Assembly: GCF_015706575.1 (NCBI RefSeq)
Contig: NW_024037048.1
Span: forward strand, 10,433,512 to 10,497,511
Direction of reading: 5' to 3'
DNA: 64,000 bases
DNA from: Patiria miniata
Taxonomy: Eukaryota; Echinodermata; Asteroidea; Valvatida; Asterinidae
The notes beneath the pieces are model-generated. The model made no database searches, had not been told where the DNA came from, and saw only the letters and a program-made list of their open reading frames with translations. The position numbers and the translations under genes were made by a program. Shown here one piece after another: positions 44,601-57,300 of the stretch (position 1 is the first letter of the stretch; the number at the start of each line of letters is the position of its first letter).

Positions 44601-45582
44601 ATCAGGAAATGTTTGTGTGTGACGCTGTTGCAATGGAGACCCTATTGTGGGGACGATTGTGGCAACTTTTGGGGCAACTTTTGTTGTTGAGTACATTTTT
44701 TTGTGCCCATACAGTACCAAATATTTGTGTGAGTGAATGCCGCTTTTACCGAATTAAACAAGACAAATCACGACCAAGGCTTCATTTTTTGTATACATTT
44801 TTTTTCCAGAGAATTATTAAAAGAACTCACATAATTGACTCACTACACGTATCGTTTGTCCCATTAGTCCACAAACTTCCTAACGACTTCTTTTTAGCCG
44901 AGATTAAAATATCGTACAATCTGCGAGAACACTTTTTATTGCTTAGAAAAACATGGAAATTGAAGGGAACAAATGGAAACGGAACGTTGATATTATTCAC
45001 CAACACATTTTTAAAGGCGACCTTAATTGCTCGGACTGCAGCACCGTATTCAATCAAATTTGGCCGGACATTAAACTTGGCCCTGAAGTCAGCCAATGAT
45101 AGAAAACAACCATTGTCGTCTAAAGATCACATATAAAGTAAATACTATACCGTACCAAATATTTGTGTGAGTGAATGCCGCTCTTACCGAATTAAACAAG
45201 GCAAATCACGACAAATGCCTCATAGTTTTATACATTTTTCAGAGAAGTACTAAAGAACTCACATACGCCAAGCAACTTGCGAACAGCGCCATCTATAGTT
45301 ACACGAGCTCGCTTCGCTTCAGATCACTTGAAACTTATGAATTCAAATTGTTGTTTGGGAATTATTTTGAAGCAATGCTTAAGTAAGAACATATTGCATT
45401 CAATATTTAGTTTGTTCTTTTTTTAATAATATTCTTGACAGGACGTCGTTGAGCGCATAGCGCAGATAGACACGGACGATGCCGATTTCCCGCTCAAACC
45501 GGTCCGAGTCATCGACTGCGGCATCATACCGGTGAGGGCGCCCTACATACTCTCTGAAGACGCAGAGGAGCCCAAACTTTAA
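41638..45582 (+). CDS. Secretory peptidyl-prolyl isomerase (cyclophilin B-like), five exons
   Basis: Cyclophilins catalyse cis-trans isomerisation of Xaa-Pro bonds; the B type works in the ER on secreted proteins. Exons 41638-41640, 42546-42848, 43699-43792, 44383-44567 and 45442-45582 join in phase to 241 residues. There is a signal peptide (to about residue 26), then a Lys-rich stretch, then the cyclophilin domain: [87 protein letters not shown] and [14 protein letters not shown]. The catalytic Arg (HRI), Gln and Phe (SQFF) and the Trp/His of WLDGRH are kept. It ends EDAEEPKL with no KDEL-like signal. A sequon (NDT) lies in exon 3. The Gly-rich loop before HRI is changed compared with PPIB. 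Confidence 0.9.
41775..42085. mobile_element. hAT-like MITE, perfect 8-bp target duplication, copy 1
   Basis: Termini CAAGGGCGGATC, target duplication CCCGGTAT at 41767-41774 and 42086-42093. 311 bp in cyclophilin intron 1, with G/C homopolymers near each end. An inverted second copy lies at 61189-61487. Confidence 0.92.
42546..42848 (+). CDS. Cyclophilin exon 2
   Basis: Acceptor TTTAATTCAG, donor GTAAGA in phase 0 after TSKNR. It holds the signal peptide ([18 protein letters not shown]) and the first strands of the domain. Reading through the donor gives a longer open frame that is intron sequence. Confidence 0.9.
42989..43550. mobile_element. CAGTGTTGTAGTCGAG-ended element made of GAGTCCGAGTC repeats
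   Basis: Termini CAGTGTTGTAGTCGAG and inverse, flanks atcttctt and ctctcctt (6 of 8 match). Both ends are tandem gagtcc/gagtca repeats. It lies in cyclophilin intron 2; same end type as 29118-29723. Confidence 0.75.
43699..43792 (+). CDS. Cyclophilin exon 3
   Basis: Acceptor CCATTCAG, donor GTAAGC, phase 0 in and 1 out. It codes [20 protein letters not shown] and [11 protein letters not shown], including the catalytic Arg. Confidence 0.9.
44383..44567 (+). CDS. Cyclophilin exon 4
   Basis: Acceptor TTATTACAG, donor GTAGGT. It codes [20 protein letters not shown] through [17 protein letters not shown] and carries most active-site residues. Confidence 0.92.
44711..45268. repeat. Two direct copies of about 115 bp in cyclophilin intron 4
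   Basis: 44714-44835 and 45152-45265 share taccaaatatttgtgtgagt through aagaactcacat. The sequence between (about 315 bp) is unique and has a short open frame of no recognised type. Confidence 0.8.
45442..45582 (+). CDS. Cyclophilin exon 5
   Basis: Acceptor TTCTTGACAG. It codes [31 protein letters not shown] (last cyclophilin strand) and an acidic tail to TAA at 45580-45582. Confidence 0.92.
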   Translation, partial: DVVERIAQIDTDDADFPLKPVRVIDCGIIPVRAPYILSEDAEEPKL

Positions 45583-45929
45583 AGCAACTTCATGTAAACT
45601 AAAATAGCGTGATTAACGAGTTTTTTAACAATAGTCAGAAAGAAAGTCCTACAATACAATGTTTAAGCAAGTAGCCACTTTAGAAACAAACAAGTTTAAC
45701 TCAAGAATTATTTTAGAAAGTTGAGGTATTCTTGTGATGACCGTTGCACGGAAAACACGATAAGGCTGTTCAACTTCAACTGCTTTGAAAACAATTTGAA
45801 ATAGCACTAGTTGTCATCAGATAAGATAATTAACCACTCCAATGTCACTGTGCTTTGAGAAAACATGTATTCACAACATAATTATGAACTATCAATGTTA
45901 AAGATTGTTTTGTCTTGAAATGATTGTTG

Positions 45930-45935
45930 AATAAA
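45930..45935 (+). terminator. Poly(A) signal of cyclophilin gene
   Basis: AATAAA about 350 bp past the stop, followed by a T/G-rich stretch. Confidence 0.7.
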
Positions 45936-46120
45936 ATGTAGCAAAATGACACGTTCGTGTTGCTACTGTATTACCGATTTCCTAATGTCAGACAAATAAA
46001 TAATCCATGTCTAAAGTAATAATTTATTAATAGTAATTTATTGACTGTCTCTGTCTTCGGTGCGCAGCATGCTAAAGCTAATGCAGGAGAACGTACACCA
46101 AGTGACTGCCTGAACTTTAA

Positions 46121-46709
46121 AGGGCTCATAAAGTAAATATTTCTTAGGATCATAGTTTGTGCTACTTTCTAATCCTCTTAAAGAGTATGAACAATAATTG
46201 ATAATCCTTTTTGGTTAATTTTGTTGGAAAGTGCACTTCTTTAAACATTTAAAATGTTCCATGCTTTTCCGGACAACTGAGGGCGCTGTTGTCGTGATGT
46301 CATTTCGGGAATCACTGCTCACATTAGGTGTTTTTCTATTGAAATAGGAACCCCAAAAAATGCTCATTAAAAACATTTGTGAGGAAAGTTTGCTCAATGG
46401 CTTACTGCTTTGTACTGACACAACAACCAATCACTAATGAAAAGAAAGTATACGACAGCCAAATATCCAAAATTCTGGCAACTTTTTGTGCGTAAACTAA
46501 TTGCAAAATTGAGTTTTCTGTCTGGTATGAAATCACACTTTTGCTCATGAATATGGAAATTCGCATTAACATAATTCGTATAGCATAAAAACCAAAAAGG
46601 CACCAAAACACCCTTGAAAATGGCAAAATGAAAATTGAAAATAAGGTTAAAGGGACACAAAGGTGCATTTTCAAGGATTGCATGAAGAAAATTACATTTC
46701 ATGGGCCCT
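46121..46709. mobile_element. TTAA-flanked MITE, family 3
   Basis: TTAA at 46117-46120 and 46710-46713. Inverted termini AGGGC(T/C)CAT(A/G)AA. 589 bp, no transposase. Confidence 0.8.
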
Positions 46710-46979
46710 TTAAGTTTCAGTCTTGTGTTACAGAGGTCACAGAGTGTCAGAAATCACCGCGCAACTTTCAATAAACATTTTACCGACAAAATGGTTTGTT
46801 TTGAAAACAACCACATTTGTCTTATCGGTCGAAGCATGTGACATTACCCCATGCGCGCTCGACCCCGATAAGAGAGAATGCTCGAGTGGAATTGTGAGTT
46901 TTTAAGGTAGTGCACTTATAGCAGAAATCAAATTGATTCGTGTGGGGTTTAAACACGAGATAAACTCGGGAGAAAGTGG

Positions 46980-47900
46980 TGCGAGTCCATCACAGGTCCC
47001 CACAAGTCTTACAAGTCCATCACTAGTCCATCACAAGTCCATCGCAAGTCCATCACAAGTCCATCGCAAGTCCATCGCAAGTCCATCACAAGTCCATCGC
47101 AAGTCCATCACAAGTCCATCACAAGTCCAGCACAAGTCTATCACAAGTCCATCACAAGTCCGTCACAAGTCCATCACAAGTCCATCACAAGTCCATCACT
47201 AGTCCATCACAAGTGCATCACAAGTTCATCACAAGCCCATCACAAGTTCATCACTAGTCCATCACAAGTCCATCACAAATTCATCACAAGTCCATCACTA
47301 GTCCATCACAAATTCATCACAAGTCCATCACAAGTTCATCACCTGTCCATCACAAGTCCATCACAAGTCCATAAACAAGTCCATCACAAGTCCTTCACAG
47401 GTCCTTCACAAGTCCATCACTAGTCCATCACAAGTTCATCACAAGTCCATCACAAGTTCATCACCTGTCCATCACAAGTCCATCACAAGTCCCTCACAAG
47501 TCCATAAACAAATCCATCACAAGTCCTTCACAAGTCCTTCACAAGTCCATCACAAGTCCATCACAAGTCCATCACTAGTCCATCACAAGTTCATCACAAG
47601 TCCATCACAAGTCCATCACAAGTCCATCACTAGTCCATCACAAGTCCATCACAAGTCATCACAAGTCATCACAAGTCATCACAAGTCCTTCACAAGTCCA
47701 TCACAAGTTCATCACAAGTCCATCACAAGTTCATCACAAGTCATCACAAGTCACCACAAGTCATCACAAGTCATCACAAGTCATCCCAAGTCATCCCAAG
47801 TCACCACAAGTAATCACAAGTCAACCACAAGTCAATCACAAGTCAATCACAAGTCCATCACAAGTCACCACAAGTAATCACAAGTCCTCCAGTCCCAAGT
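46980..47900. repeat. 11-bp minisatellite, (ACAAGTCCATC)n
   Basis: About 0.9 kb of an 11-bp unit, near-regular at first, then degrading to 10-bp acaagtcatc variants toward the right. Open frames over it (for example SPSQVHHKSI repeats) are a product of the repeat and not a gene. Confidence 0.95.
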
Positions 47901-50900
47901 CACGTCACAAGCTATTCAAATGAACTGTGACAAAGGCATTCCTTTGTTATTGTTCATCCCCTGTTACCTGTGACCCGACTTGTGATTTACTTGTGACTGG
48001 AATTGTGATTGATTCGACTACAACAGTAGCTTGAAGCACGGGCGTGGTTACGAGGGGGTTCCAGTCCCCACGTCGGAGTATGTTTCCTCCCACCCCCACC
48101 CCCACAAAAGGCGTACCCTTTATAACTACACTTTTCTCTCGACGACTTTCCAATATCAATGCTTCAAAGTCCCGATCCCCAGGTTCAAAGAAACAGTACA
48201 TGTACATAGCTACATGTTTCAAGCGAACTTCCAAACGAAAGTTTCCCAACGACAGCTGACTCAATAACTTTTACAAAGTGGATCACATTAATGTTAAGTG
48301 AGTGGAAATTGGTTTATGGGGTTCTCATGTGTGACATGAAATCTTGGAGTTGTGGTCTGCGTCACGATCATGATAATGATGATCATATGCCTATGATGGC
48401 TCACATTATATAGCATCCCATGTGTGTCTTTATTTCCATTTACGCGCCTCGACAAATGCATGAAGTCTGATGCCAAAGTCAGTTTACATAGTGACGTGTT
48501 TATGTGACTTGAATGTGGCGGTAGACTTCAAACAAGTCTGAAATCGCTCCGTCAGTAGAGGTGCCTCAACCCAACCCACTGCTCTGACCCGACATTGTGT
48601 ACGTCAGAAAATCCACCTGTCATGATCGGTTTACTTGATGATTGGCCAATGAGGAGCGGCGGTCTGCGCATGCGCCAATCGCGTTTATCTTGGCAGGCAA
48701 AGACCCAAACAGGATCTGGCACGGAATCTGAGATTGCCCGTTTTTTTTCGTGGGAATTCGACTTGGGATGGGATGCTATTTTTCAACACTGATCGATAAT
48801 TATTACTAATCAATGATGACTGATTAATCAATTTGTCATTTACTGGCGTACACGTTACCGCATAGGGACAACGTCATGATCAGTTTGGTGTATACAAGTT
48901 AAGGTATTGGTGAACACTATGTACAGCCGGATAAACGTAAAGAACACAATTCCATTTGGTTGACATTACAAGAATCAAAGCTACTAAAGGGATGTTCTAA
49001 TTGGTTACAGACCCTAGTGATGAATTGCTCTGCAATAGGTTTCGATGATTAAGTAACAACTTGCAGTATAGATCCGGTTAAAGCATCGATGCTGCTGATT
49101 AGGAACCGCGCTTAATGGAGGCGACGTGTCAAAATTGTAATTAGTGGTAATCATGTTTGTCCAGATAGTGCCAAAAACACCCTCTGTTTTATGTCACATG
49201 CTAAAGAAGCCTCTTTTACAGAGCGGGAGAAGGGTCTTGAAAGGATTTACGACGAAGGAGGAACCTTTATGCAAACCGAATGCCTGGACATTCTGCTTCG
49301 ACCCTCCACCTCATTTGAGGTCAACTGAGGTCAATCTGCAGGGGGGGGGGGGCATGAGCGTCGCCAGGATTTTTCTAGAGGGGGACAAAGCACATTTCCC
49401 CCCAAAAAATCCCTATTTTTTCCCAGCATTTAATTTCCCGATTGATAATTCTTGGAGGGGTGGGCAGGGATATTCCCCCCAGACCCATTAAATTAGCAAC
49501 CATATTATTTCACTCTTTTTCTTTCTTTTTCCCCCTTTTCCCCCTTTTTTCTTTTTGGCTCTTCCGGGGGGAGGGGGGGGGGGAGCGGCCCCCCTTGCCC
49601 CCCCCCCCCCCCTCGTGACGGCCATGGGGGGCACTCCGAGGCCTCATTTTCCGGAGGAGGCACTCAATGCGTGTTTAATGATAACGATCTCAGCAATTTT
49701 TTGTCTTCCGAAAATTCTGAGTGGGGGCTTCGAGCAAGGGTAGGGCATGCCCCACGCCCCCCCCTCCCCCAACAGATACGCCATCGTGTGGCATTCCATC
49801 GGACTGTATAATTCTTCAGCAGCAATCACGTTCAGTTTACTAGCCCATGTGATCTGCAAGACGTGCTCGAACTCTCAAGCACATATTTGTACCATTTACG
49901 CCGACATATGGAAACATTTTGGGAACATCATTGGCAATTATGTTGAGGGACATGGACTGGTTCAGCTAGCTGCCTCGTAGATCATCTCAACGAAGACAGC
50001 TGCGTCTTTGGCAATCTCAGCTCTTTTCTTTCATAACTCGAAATTAAGTCTGATTACGTCTGATATCCCGGTGTTTTTACCGAAACCTGAAAAAATTGAC
50101 TTTTGGGTCGAGTCCATGTCCGGGTTTGCCTGCTCTTCAAATTGGAATTTCATGGAAGCGAAGAGGTTATTGATGAAGAAATAAATGTCTTGGCCCAAGG
50201 CGTTAATGGCATGGTGCCAATGTGGGTCTTGCAAAACATGGAGTACGCAAAAAAATGGGACCCAAAATGATGATGTTCCCAACCTCCATCATCCACCCTT
50301 CCTCTAAACTTGAACGTCACTCATCAAAAAAATCCTACTCTTGCCCATCCTCCTTTCAAAGCAATCAGCTGTATTTGGCCCACTTGGTTAATTACAGTAA
50401 TGTTTAAATCAAATTACAGCAGTTTCAGAAATGATGTCCGTGATAACTGGTAATTAAAAATCCATCATTGGCGTTTTGGCAGGAGAAAGATGGGGGGGGG
50501 GGGGAGGGGGGAGGTCATCGTTGATAATTAAGAGACCGTGTAAGCCAGTATGCAAACTTTCAAGACTTCACCACGGCAATTTTCTCAAAATCAGATGAAT
50601 AATTTCACAGCTTCCTATTATGGGAAGTTCAATTTCCCATCCTCTTGAAATTCGAGCTGGTTGTTGAGATCTACAGTGTCCAAACCTTTCAAGCAAGAAT
50701 TCGTTCATCACGTGATGCCAACATTACATCACCTGACTCGCCAAGACCCGCTGAGATGTCAAAAGTCACGCCATGCGCGGCAACGTGACGTCAAGTGCGC
50801 TATTCAACATGCGCAGCGGGTGCTGCCCCGCCCACTTTATTTTACTACATGATTTTCATTCATAAACGCAACGCGGTACGCGCCACTAGCCAACCAGCTA

Positions 50901-50970
50901 CAGTTTAGCCCGCGCTACATGTACACCACACCGGGGCTTATCCAGCTGTGATGTTTGTTTAGGTCCAGAC
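47901..50970. other. Intergenic, no gene recognised
   Basis: The flank of the minisatellite (to about 48020) matches 7606-7660. Long G/C runs occur at 49340, 49566-49612, 49758 and 50490. The remainder is unique AT-rich sequence without supported genes. Confidence 0.5.
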
Positions 50971-50975
50971 CTGCG

Positions 50976-50983
50976 TATAAAAA
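50976..50983 (+). promoter_or_regulatory. TATA box, ADAMTS gene
   Basis: TATAAAAA, with a likely start near 51005-51010, giving about 285 bp of 5' UTR before the ATG at 51293. Confidence 0.6.
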
Positions 50984-51292
50984 CAAACCTGGTTCCCACA
51001 TTCTCACAAGTTTAGTCGTCGGGCCCCGTGGCTTCAACTTGTCGGGTGAACTTGTACTTGTTGAAACAGTGTGAGGTCCTGTACTACAAGACATTGTGAT
51101 CATTCGCCGCTAACACTACATACGTGCAGTCTAGCACTAGTTCTCCACACATGCACTCCGTATTACTACAGGTACAACTGCACGTTCACGCCAACTTGCC
51201 AAAATTCGACGGAATTCCGAGGCGTCGGTTGTGCATGCCTCTACTGACTCTCAAGAACAACTTCCTCTCAAGGTGAACTTGAATACTTCGCC

Positions 51293-51386
51293 ATGTTGAC
51301 GGTCTGTTACGTCATCGTGACGCTCGTGTGTCTTGGACAGACACTGCCGACAAAAGATTCAATAGAGTTCAATCATCCAGAACAAG
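51293..51386 (+). CDS. ADAMTS: ADAMTS exon 1
   Basis: 31 codons plus one base: signal peptide and TLPTKDSIEFNHPEQ. Donor CAAG|GTAGGT. The ATG at 51293 is the first in frame after the predicted transcript start. Confidence 0.8.
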
Positions 51387-54300
51387 GTAGGTGACACGAA
51401 ACGAAAAACCTAGAATTTGTTTTCTTCAAAAAAAATCTTCTTTTTTTTTTAGCTTACACAAGGGCATCATTTCACATGGCCAAATCATCGAGTTGCAACA
51501 ATTAAGACAGCTAAAGTAACATTTGATGACCTGTGAGGAATTTTTACCTTCTAATTACCCGTGGGAAACTAAATCAATGTGAATCATGTCATCGAGATTC
51601 GTAAGCAAACACAGTAAATAGTAACATCTTCCTCGGATATTCAGATTGCTTATTTTCCATTGAGTTGTCTTTATTTTTGATGGTCCCAGAGGGCCAGCCT
51701 ATAAAGTCCTCTTTGTACATCTCACTGAACGACTGACTTTGTGACCAAGACTAATGTACAACATTTGCTGTTGCTGCATTTTTCGGAAATAAATGAATTT
51801 GGAGGATTAGTATGTTATAGCAAATATTGTTAAAATGACTTTTTTCACGTTTTGGGTTTGTAGATGCTGGGAAAACCAAGAAAACCAATCATGTATTTGC
51901 AGTCTGGTTCCCTTACCCCACTTATAAGATAAAACGGAGCAATTAATAGACTTTGGGGAATTGTAAGGTCAGAGAATCAGTCTAGCAGGCTTGTACCTCT
52001 TCACAGGTGTGTAATCAATTGCAAAGAAAATGCAGAATAACTAATTATGAAAAATTCGGAGCAATTTTTGAAAAATAGCCAGTTTTCTCCAACGCTGGTC
52101 GGCCGACCAGCGTTGGAAAAATACAATTTTTCTTAAAAATGTCAGCACATCGGGGGCCACGATTTTACAGGATGCTTTAGACTGTCATTCCCTAACAATC
52201 TAGTATAAGGCATTTCGCGATAATTTGAACATTTCGTTTTGTGATGTTTGCAAATGTTGTATCTTCCCTTTAAAGCTTGCCTTGTCTTTTTTGTAGTAGT
52301 ATCAGTGACGGATCCCCACCCCTTTTGGCCGCCAACAAAATAGGAAAATCATGCAAAAAAAGCAGCACATCCTGCAAGTGCAAAACCTCCTCCCCTTGAA
52401 ACCCCCCCCCCCATATAGCTGGATCCGCCCCTGAGTGTAGTTTGAAGATCTGATTTTCTTAGTTACATCATCATATTCCCTTCTTACTAGCAAAACAGAA
52501 CAATCAAAGATACCATGCACACGTATACTCTTCAAAGATCGTGACAACTTCTTGTGTTTTGGTTTGGCAGTGTTTTGCCAGTCCCACCATACCGCCTGAG
52601 GCCCCTAGAGGGGCAGGGTAGGGCAGAGGCGCCTAGGTACGGCAGGCTCAACAAGTGGTTTGGCTGTCGGTCCTTATCTACACTGACCTACATTAATCAA
52701 AGTACTTTTCCTGGGTAAAGTTCGGTATGAGACCTGTATGGGAACACATCTCATGTCGGTGCATTTTATCTAATGTGTTTTAGATGCTGGCAGTACCTAC
52801 ACGTTGACAATTGTCATTGATTTCATTTTTTAAAGTTGGTTTTGCCCTACAACACTATTCTTAATATAAATTAAGTATAGTGTTGTCCAACTTGTACGAG
52901 GGCACGTGAGCCAATTCACAAACTTACTCTGTGGGACTCCAACCCACGACCTACTACTTACTAGTGCAGACGTCTTACCACTCGACCATCGAGCTTGCTG
53001 GCTGGTTTGACTCTTAACAACTATTTAAGTGGGTTTATTTGAAAATAAAAACAGCATTAGGTCGGTGAATATATCAATAAAGTTATAGTATTTTTGTAGG
53101 TGTAAGTTGTTAACAGTAATCGTTCTGTCCTTTAATTTACCAAAGTTGAACAAAAAAACCTGTATACAACCTGCCTGAAATGTCTTGACTTAAAAGGGAA
53201 TCTATTGGAAAGGGAAATGCGACTTTGGGGCTCTAAAACGCGTTTCTCACGAAATTATGAAAAATGTTTCTGTTTAATTATTGTGCTAATGAATTTCGAG
53301 GTACAAAATATGGTCATCAAAATAATGTCGAGCTAAAGTGCACCTTGAAGTGCCACGTGCGTTCATCGTTTACCATGTATCAATTTGGATTTCAACAAAC
53401 TGTCAGTTAGCAGTTGCTTTACATGCCAAAATGCAGACCCAAGATATAAACACCGGTAAAAACATGGTAGCCTCTATTTAGAAGGTCTCAGTAGTACATT
53501 GTACCTGTCGCGTGCACCCGATCTACCGAAAACAAACATTGGCCTATATTTCTCCCCCAGTATTTATTTTTCTCTCAGCTTAATAAGAAAATGCTTGACT
53601 CTTGTTCGCACTCTCAGTGGAGCACTGGAGGGTGGGCCGATTTCACGACGGTCGGCATGTAAGTCAGTAAAAGAAAAACGTGTTTAAAATCACCATGACC
53701 TCTTGGCCTAAAAACAACAGGGAGATCCGCACACATACACGATGTTGGCGTTCCGAATCGCCTTGACTTAAACGGAGCAAGGACGGGAACTCCTTACGGT
53801 GAATTTGGAGTAAAAGAGTGAAGTCTTATATCTAGAGAGGATCATAATTCAATCAATCTTCGTCTAGTCTGGCGTGAAAATCTTGGCTGGATGATAATCG
53901 AAGACAGGTTTCGGTCTCCGAGTAGTGATACGAAATGTACGAGAGAACTCAGGCCCGGGAGACTTAGGTGTTTGTGGTTTTTGTTTTGTATCTCGTGGAC
54001 TTACATTGCAGCCATGTGGTGGATTATTTACTTATCGATGTTAAAGGCTATGGGAAGATTTCAGTGCCTGTCAGTCATATTGCGAATTTGCACATTTAAC
54101 TTTATTTTAAAGGTTGGAGAAGTGAGAATTTGAATTTGTTGAATTCCGATGGCATAGCGCCTTCTTAAGTCATGCACAATGGTAATAAAGTCTATCAGTA
54201 TTTTTGATAAGCGTCCCCCCCCCAAAAAAGTAAAGTCTGTCACAAGCCAATGTGGCCCATCAGGCCGGCGTTTATCTCCGGTTTCAGTAGCATGAAACGA

Positions 54301-57300
54301 CTGAAATATTTCTACTCCCCCTGGATGGGATGCTAGTCCATCGCAGGTTACTCCCCAGCTAATGCCAATACCCATTAATACTCCTGGGTGGAGAGGGGCA
54401 AGTGGGGTTAAGTGGCTTGCCCAAGGACAAGGTCATAATTATGACCATCAGCTGGATTCGAACCCCTGGCCCTCTGATCATGAGTCACGAACCCTAACCA
54501 CTAGGCCACACTACCCACATAAGCGGCCGTAGCATCTGATTCAGGAATATCTTCCATCGAGCGTATAGGTACATGTCTGTTACAAAAGTGAAGATGTTCA
54601 AGATATCGAAATGAGTAATGATGCAGGGTGATGATGATAGTGAGCTAAGTAAGAGTGAGATTCAATGAATACTTCCTTGGTGAAGAACTGACAGATTTGA
54701 AAAATGAAAACTGTGATCGGACCGGACTCGAAACAGAGGAAAGGGACAGCCATACAATCCGTAGGGGCAGAGGGCTAATCACGTGAGGGATCTTGGGATC
54801 ACTGGAACAAAAAACAATGACCACAGTATTCGAAGACAACACTTCCTAAACAATTATTCGATTCACGTTACCGTCTTCATGATTGATACTTGGGACAATC
54901 GGACTTGTCTTCGTGAAACTTGTTTTGTCTCGTGTTTGTACAATGATGGTACAAGTGAATCACTCTCACAAATTGATCGCAGTTGTCTTTGAAAACACCA
55001 GCATCCGGACAGGTGAAGTCTTGGCGTGGCATAGATTTTCTTGACCCCCGTCTCACTTTGATGGAGGGTGGCGTGGGAAAAATAAACCACTACCTGGGGA
55101 GACTAAACCATGCGGTAGAGCCTAATACGATTATCGGAAAAGAAGAGGGCTATAGATTTGGATATTAAAATATGTCTTGACAAAATTTGCGGAGTTTTAG
55201 TTTGAATCACTTATTGTTGTGTTGGTCAAAGCAGTGTACAAATTAAAATATATTTGTTACAAACACATCATTACAAGATGCCAAAGCTTAATGCATGGTG
55301 TAGCACCAATATTCCAGAATAACTTTGAGGGGGTGGTGGGGACTGGGGGCGGGGAATAGTGAGGATTTGAGGGAGGCGCATTATAATCTTCCTTTTCCGA
55401 ATCATCCATCTGGTTCCTATAGGATTTCTAAATTGATAATTTCTTCTTCCACTTTCCTAACCATAATCGCCTGTTCCAGGAATACTTTGGACTCCCACGT
55501 CAACAATTAACCCACCTCTTAAAATGGGCCTTATCTCCAAGACTCCAAACGACCCTTGAACATCATTAATAATGAATGCAAAATCAATGTTAAGTTGTCA
55601 ATTTTTGCTACGGGTATAAGAACAAATTATCCCCCTTTTTCTATTGCAGCTGATTTCATCAAGTCCTTGACCGATTTCGAAATCGTCATCCCGTCCCTAG
55701 TGGACGGCAATGGGGTTTTCATCTCGCACGATCTGAGCGGGGTCCGAGTTGACCGCCACAACTCGGCACCTGGCCAGGACTCGAAACTTCCCGTTCAAGG
55801 CGGCGAAGAAAAGTCCCCATCTTCAGTCCACTACAAACTGAGTTTGTCCGGAGAAGATCTCCATCTCCAACTGCAGCGGAGTGATCGTCTGATCGCACCG
55901 GGTTTTGTGGCGGAGAGACGTGGGAGGAACGTGTCGGAGGCACGGTTGGGACGCATCGACCACGTCCGCCACTGTCATTTCAACGGACATGTACGCGGAC
56001 GGCGCGATTCACGGGTGGCCGTTAGTACATGCGACGGCGTTGTAAGTACACATTTCAACTTTTTAGCTGCGGATAGCAGCTCAACAAATTGCCGTGTCTC
56101 TCCGTTAGTTAGTTAGTTAGTTAGTAACAAACGTTCCAGTGCAGCCTTGCATGGCTATATATATCAACTTGTCCCTCATGCCCCGTCCCTCTGTTGTGTC
56201 ACTTTAATGGGTCTCCATGCACTGACCGTCAAAGGTCATTATGGAGTCACTAGGGTTAAAAACCTGATTTTTGTACTCAAAACACTACTCCTTCCAAAAA
56301 TTACACGGCACAATCAGGTCACTCTGTTGTGCATGAACACAAATTGGTTGGCCCGCAGCTTCCCTCGTAAGACACACACACACAAATCTTTCTGGCGACT
56401 ACAGGTGTAATCATGTCAATTACAAGCCAATCACAAGTCAAATCACAAAACAGATCACAAGTTGGCCTAAGGTTATACCTTGTGATGGACGGCCAAGAAA
56501 TGCCTATGACGCAGCTTGCGACGAAATTACCTTGTGATTGTCTTGTGATGATGCTTTATGATGACTTGTAACGACTGACTTCACTTTAAAAAAATTGATA
56601 ATATACGGGGAAAGGATTTGCATACTTTTACCTCTGCATTACCCATAATTTATCTCATTTAATCCAAACTACTTCATAAAATTAATAGCATTTACTATTT
56701 TGTTTGACACAATTTGGAATTCCCAAGGCGTGTTTTTTTCTTTGTTATTCACTTTAAGATGAAAAACTTTAATGAAATATCTTTATTCCGAATCTGTTTA
56801 TATAATAAAGGAGCCGCCGAATAAACACAAATCATTCTTAACTCACTGCAAGTTCAACTGCGGTCGACATTATGAGCAAACAAGTGTATTTGTGTGTTTG
56901 TGGCTTATGAAACAATGGAGAGTCTGGTTTTTATCAAGTGTACATCCCAGTGTTGACACGGGGAGACAAGAACCAGACTTCCCGTCACACATCACGTACG
57001 AGTGGAGCTGTGCCTCATAGTTTTCCGGATGGTTGCGTTATGGAATGGAATTTCATGTTTTGTTTACGATGAGTGATCTGATTGCCAAGGCTTCAACTCA
57101 ATGTGCAATGCATTCCTTAAATCGGAAACAATGTTTTACCCGTGTACGTGCTTGCACGATTTTGGCACCGGAATATACTTTAACAAATCTTAGCTCTACA
57201 CTGTCTTTAATCATAATCTACGGTCGCTGGTTAATTATTAGTCGTCAATTTTGTTAGATCTAACAAGTATTGACCTAATCTAAAACTGTAATATCTTCTC

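Noticed and set aside
44142..44690. 182-codon open frame as one exon
   Set aside because: Only 44383-44567 codes cyclophilin; the rest is intron on both sides, shown by splice sites and by loss of similarity.
46933..47202. Open frame of 89 codons with SPSQVHHKSI repeats
   Set aside because: It is only the translation of the 11-bp minisatellite; every frame over such a repeat stays open.
46980..47900. CRISPR array
   Set aside because: Units are 11 bp without spacers, in an animal genome.
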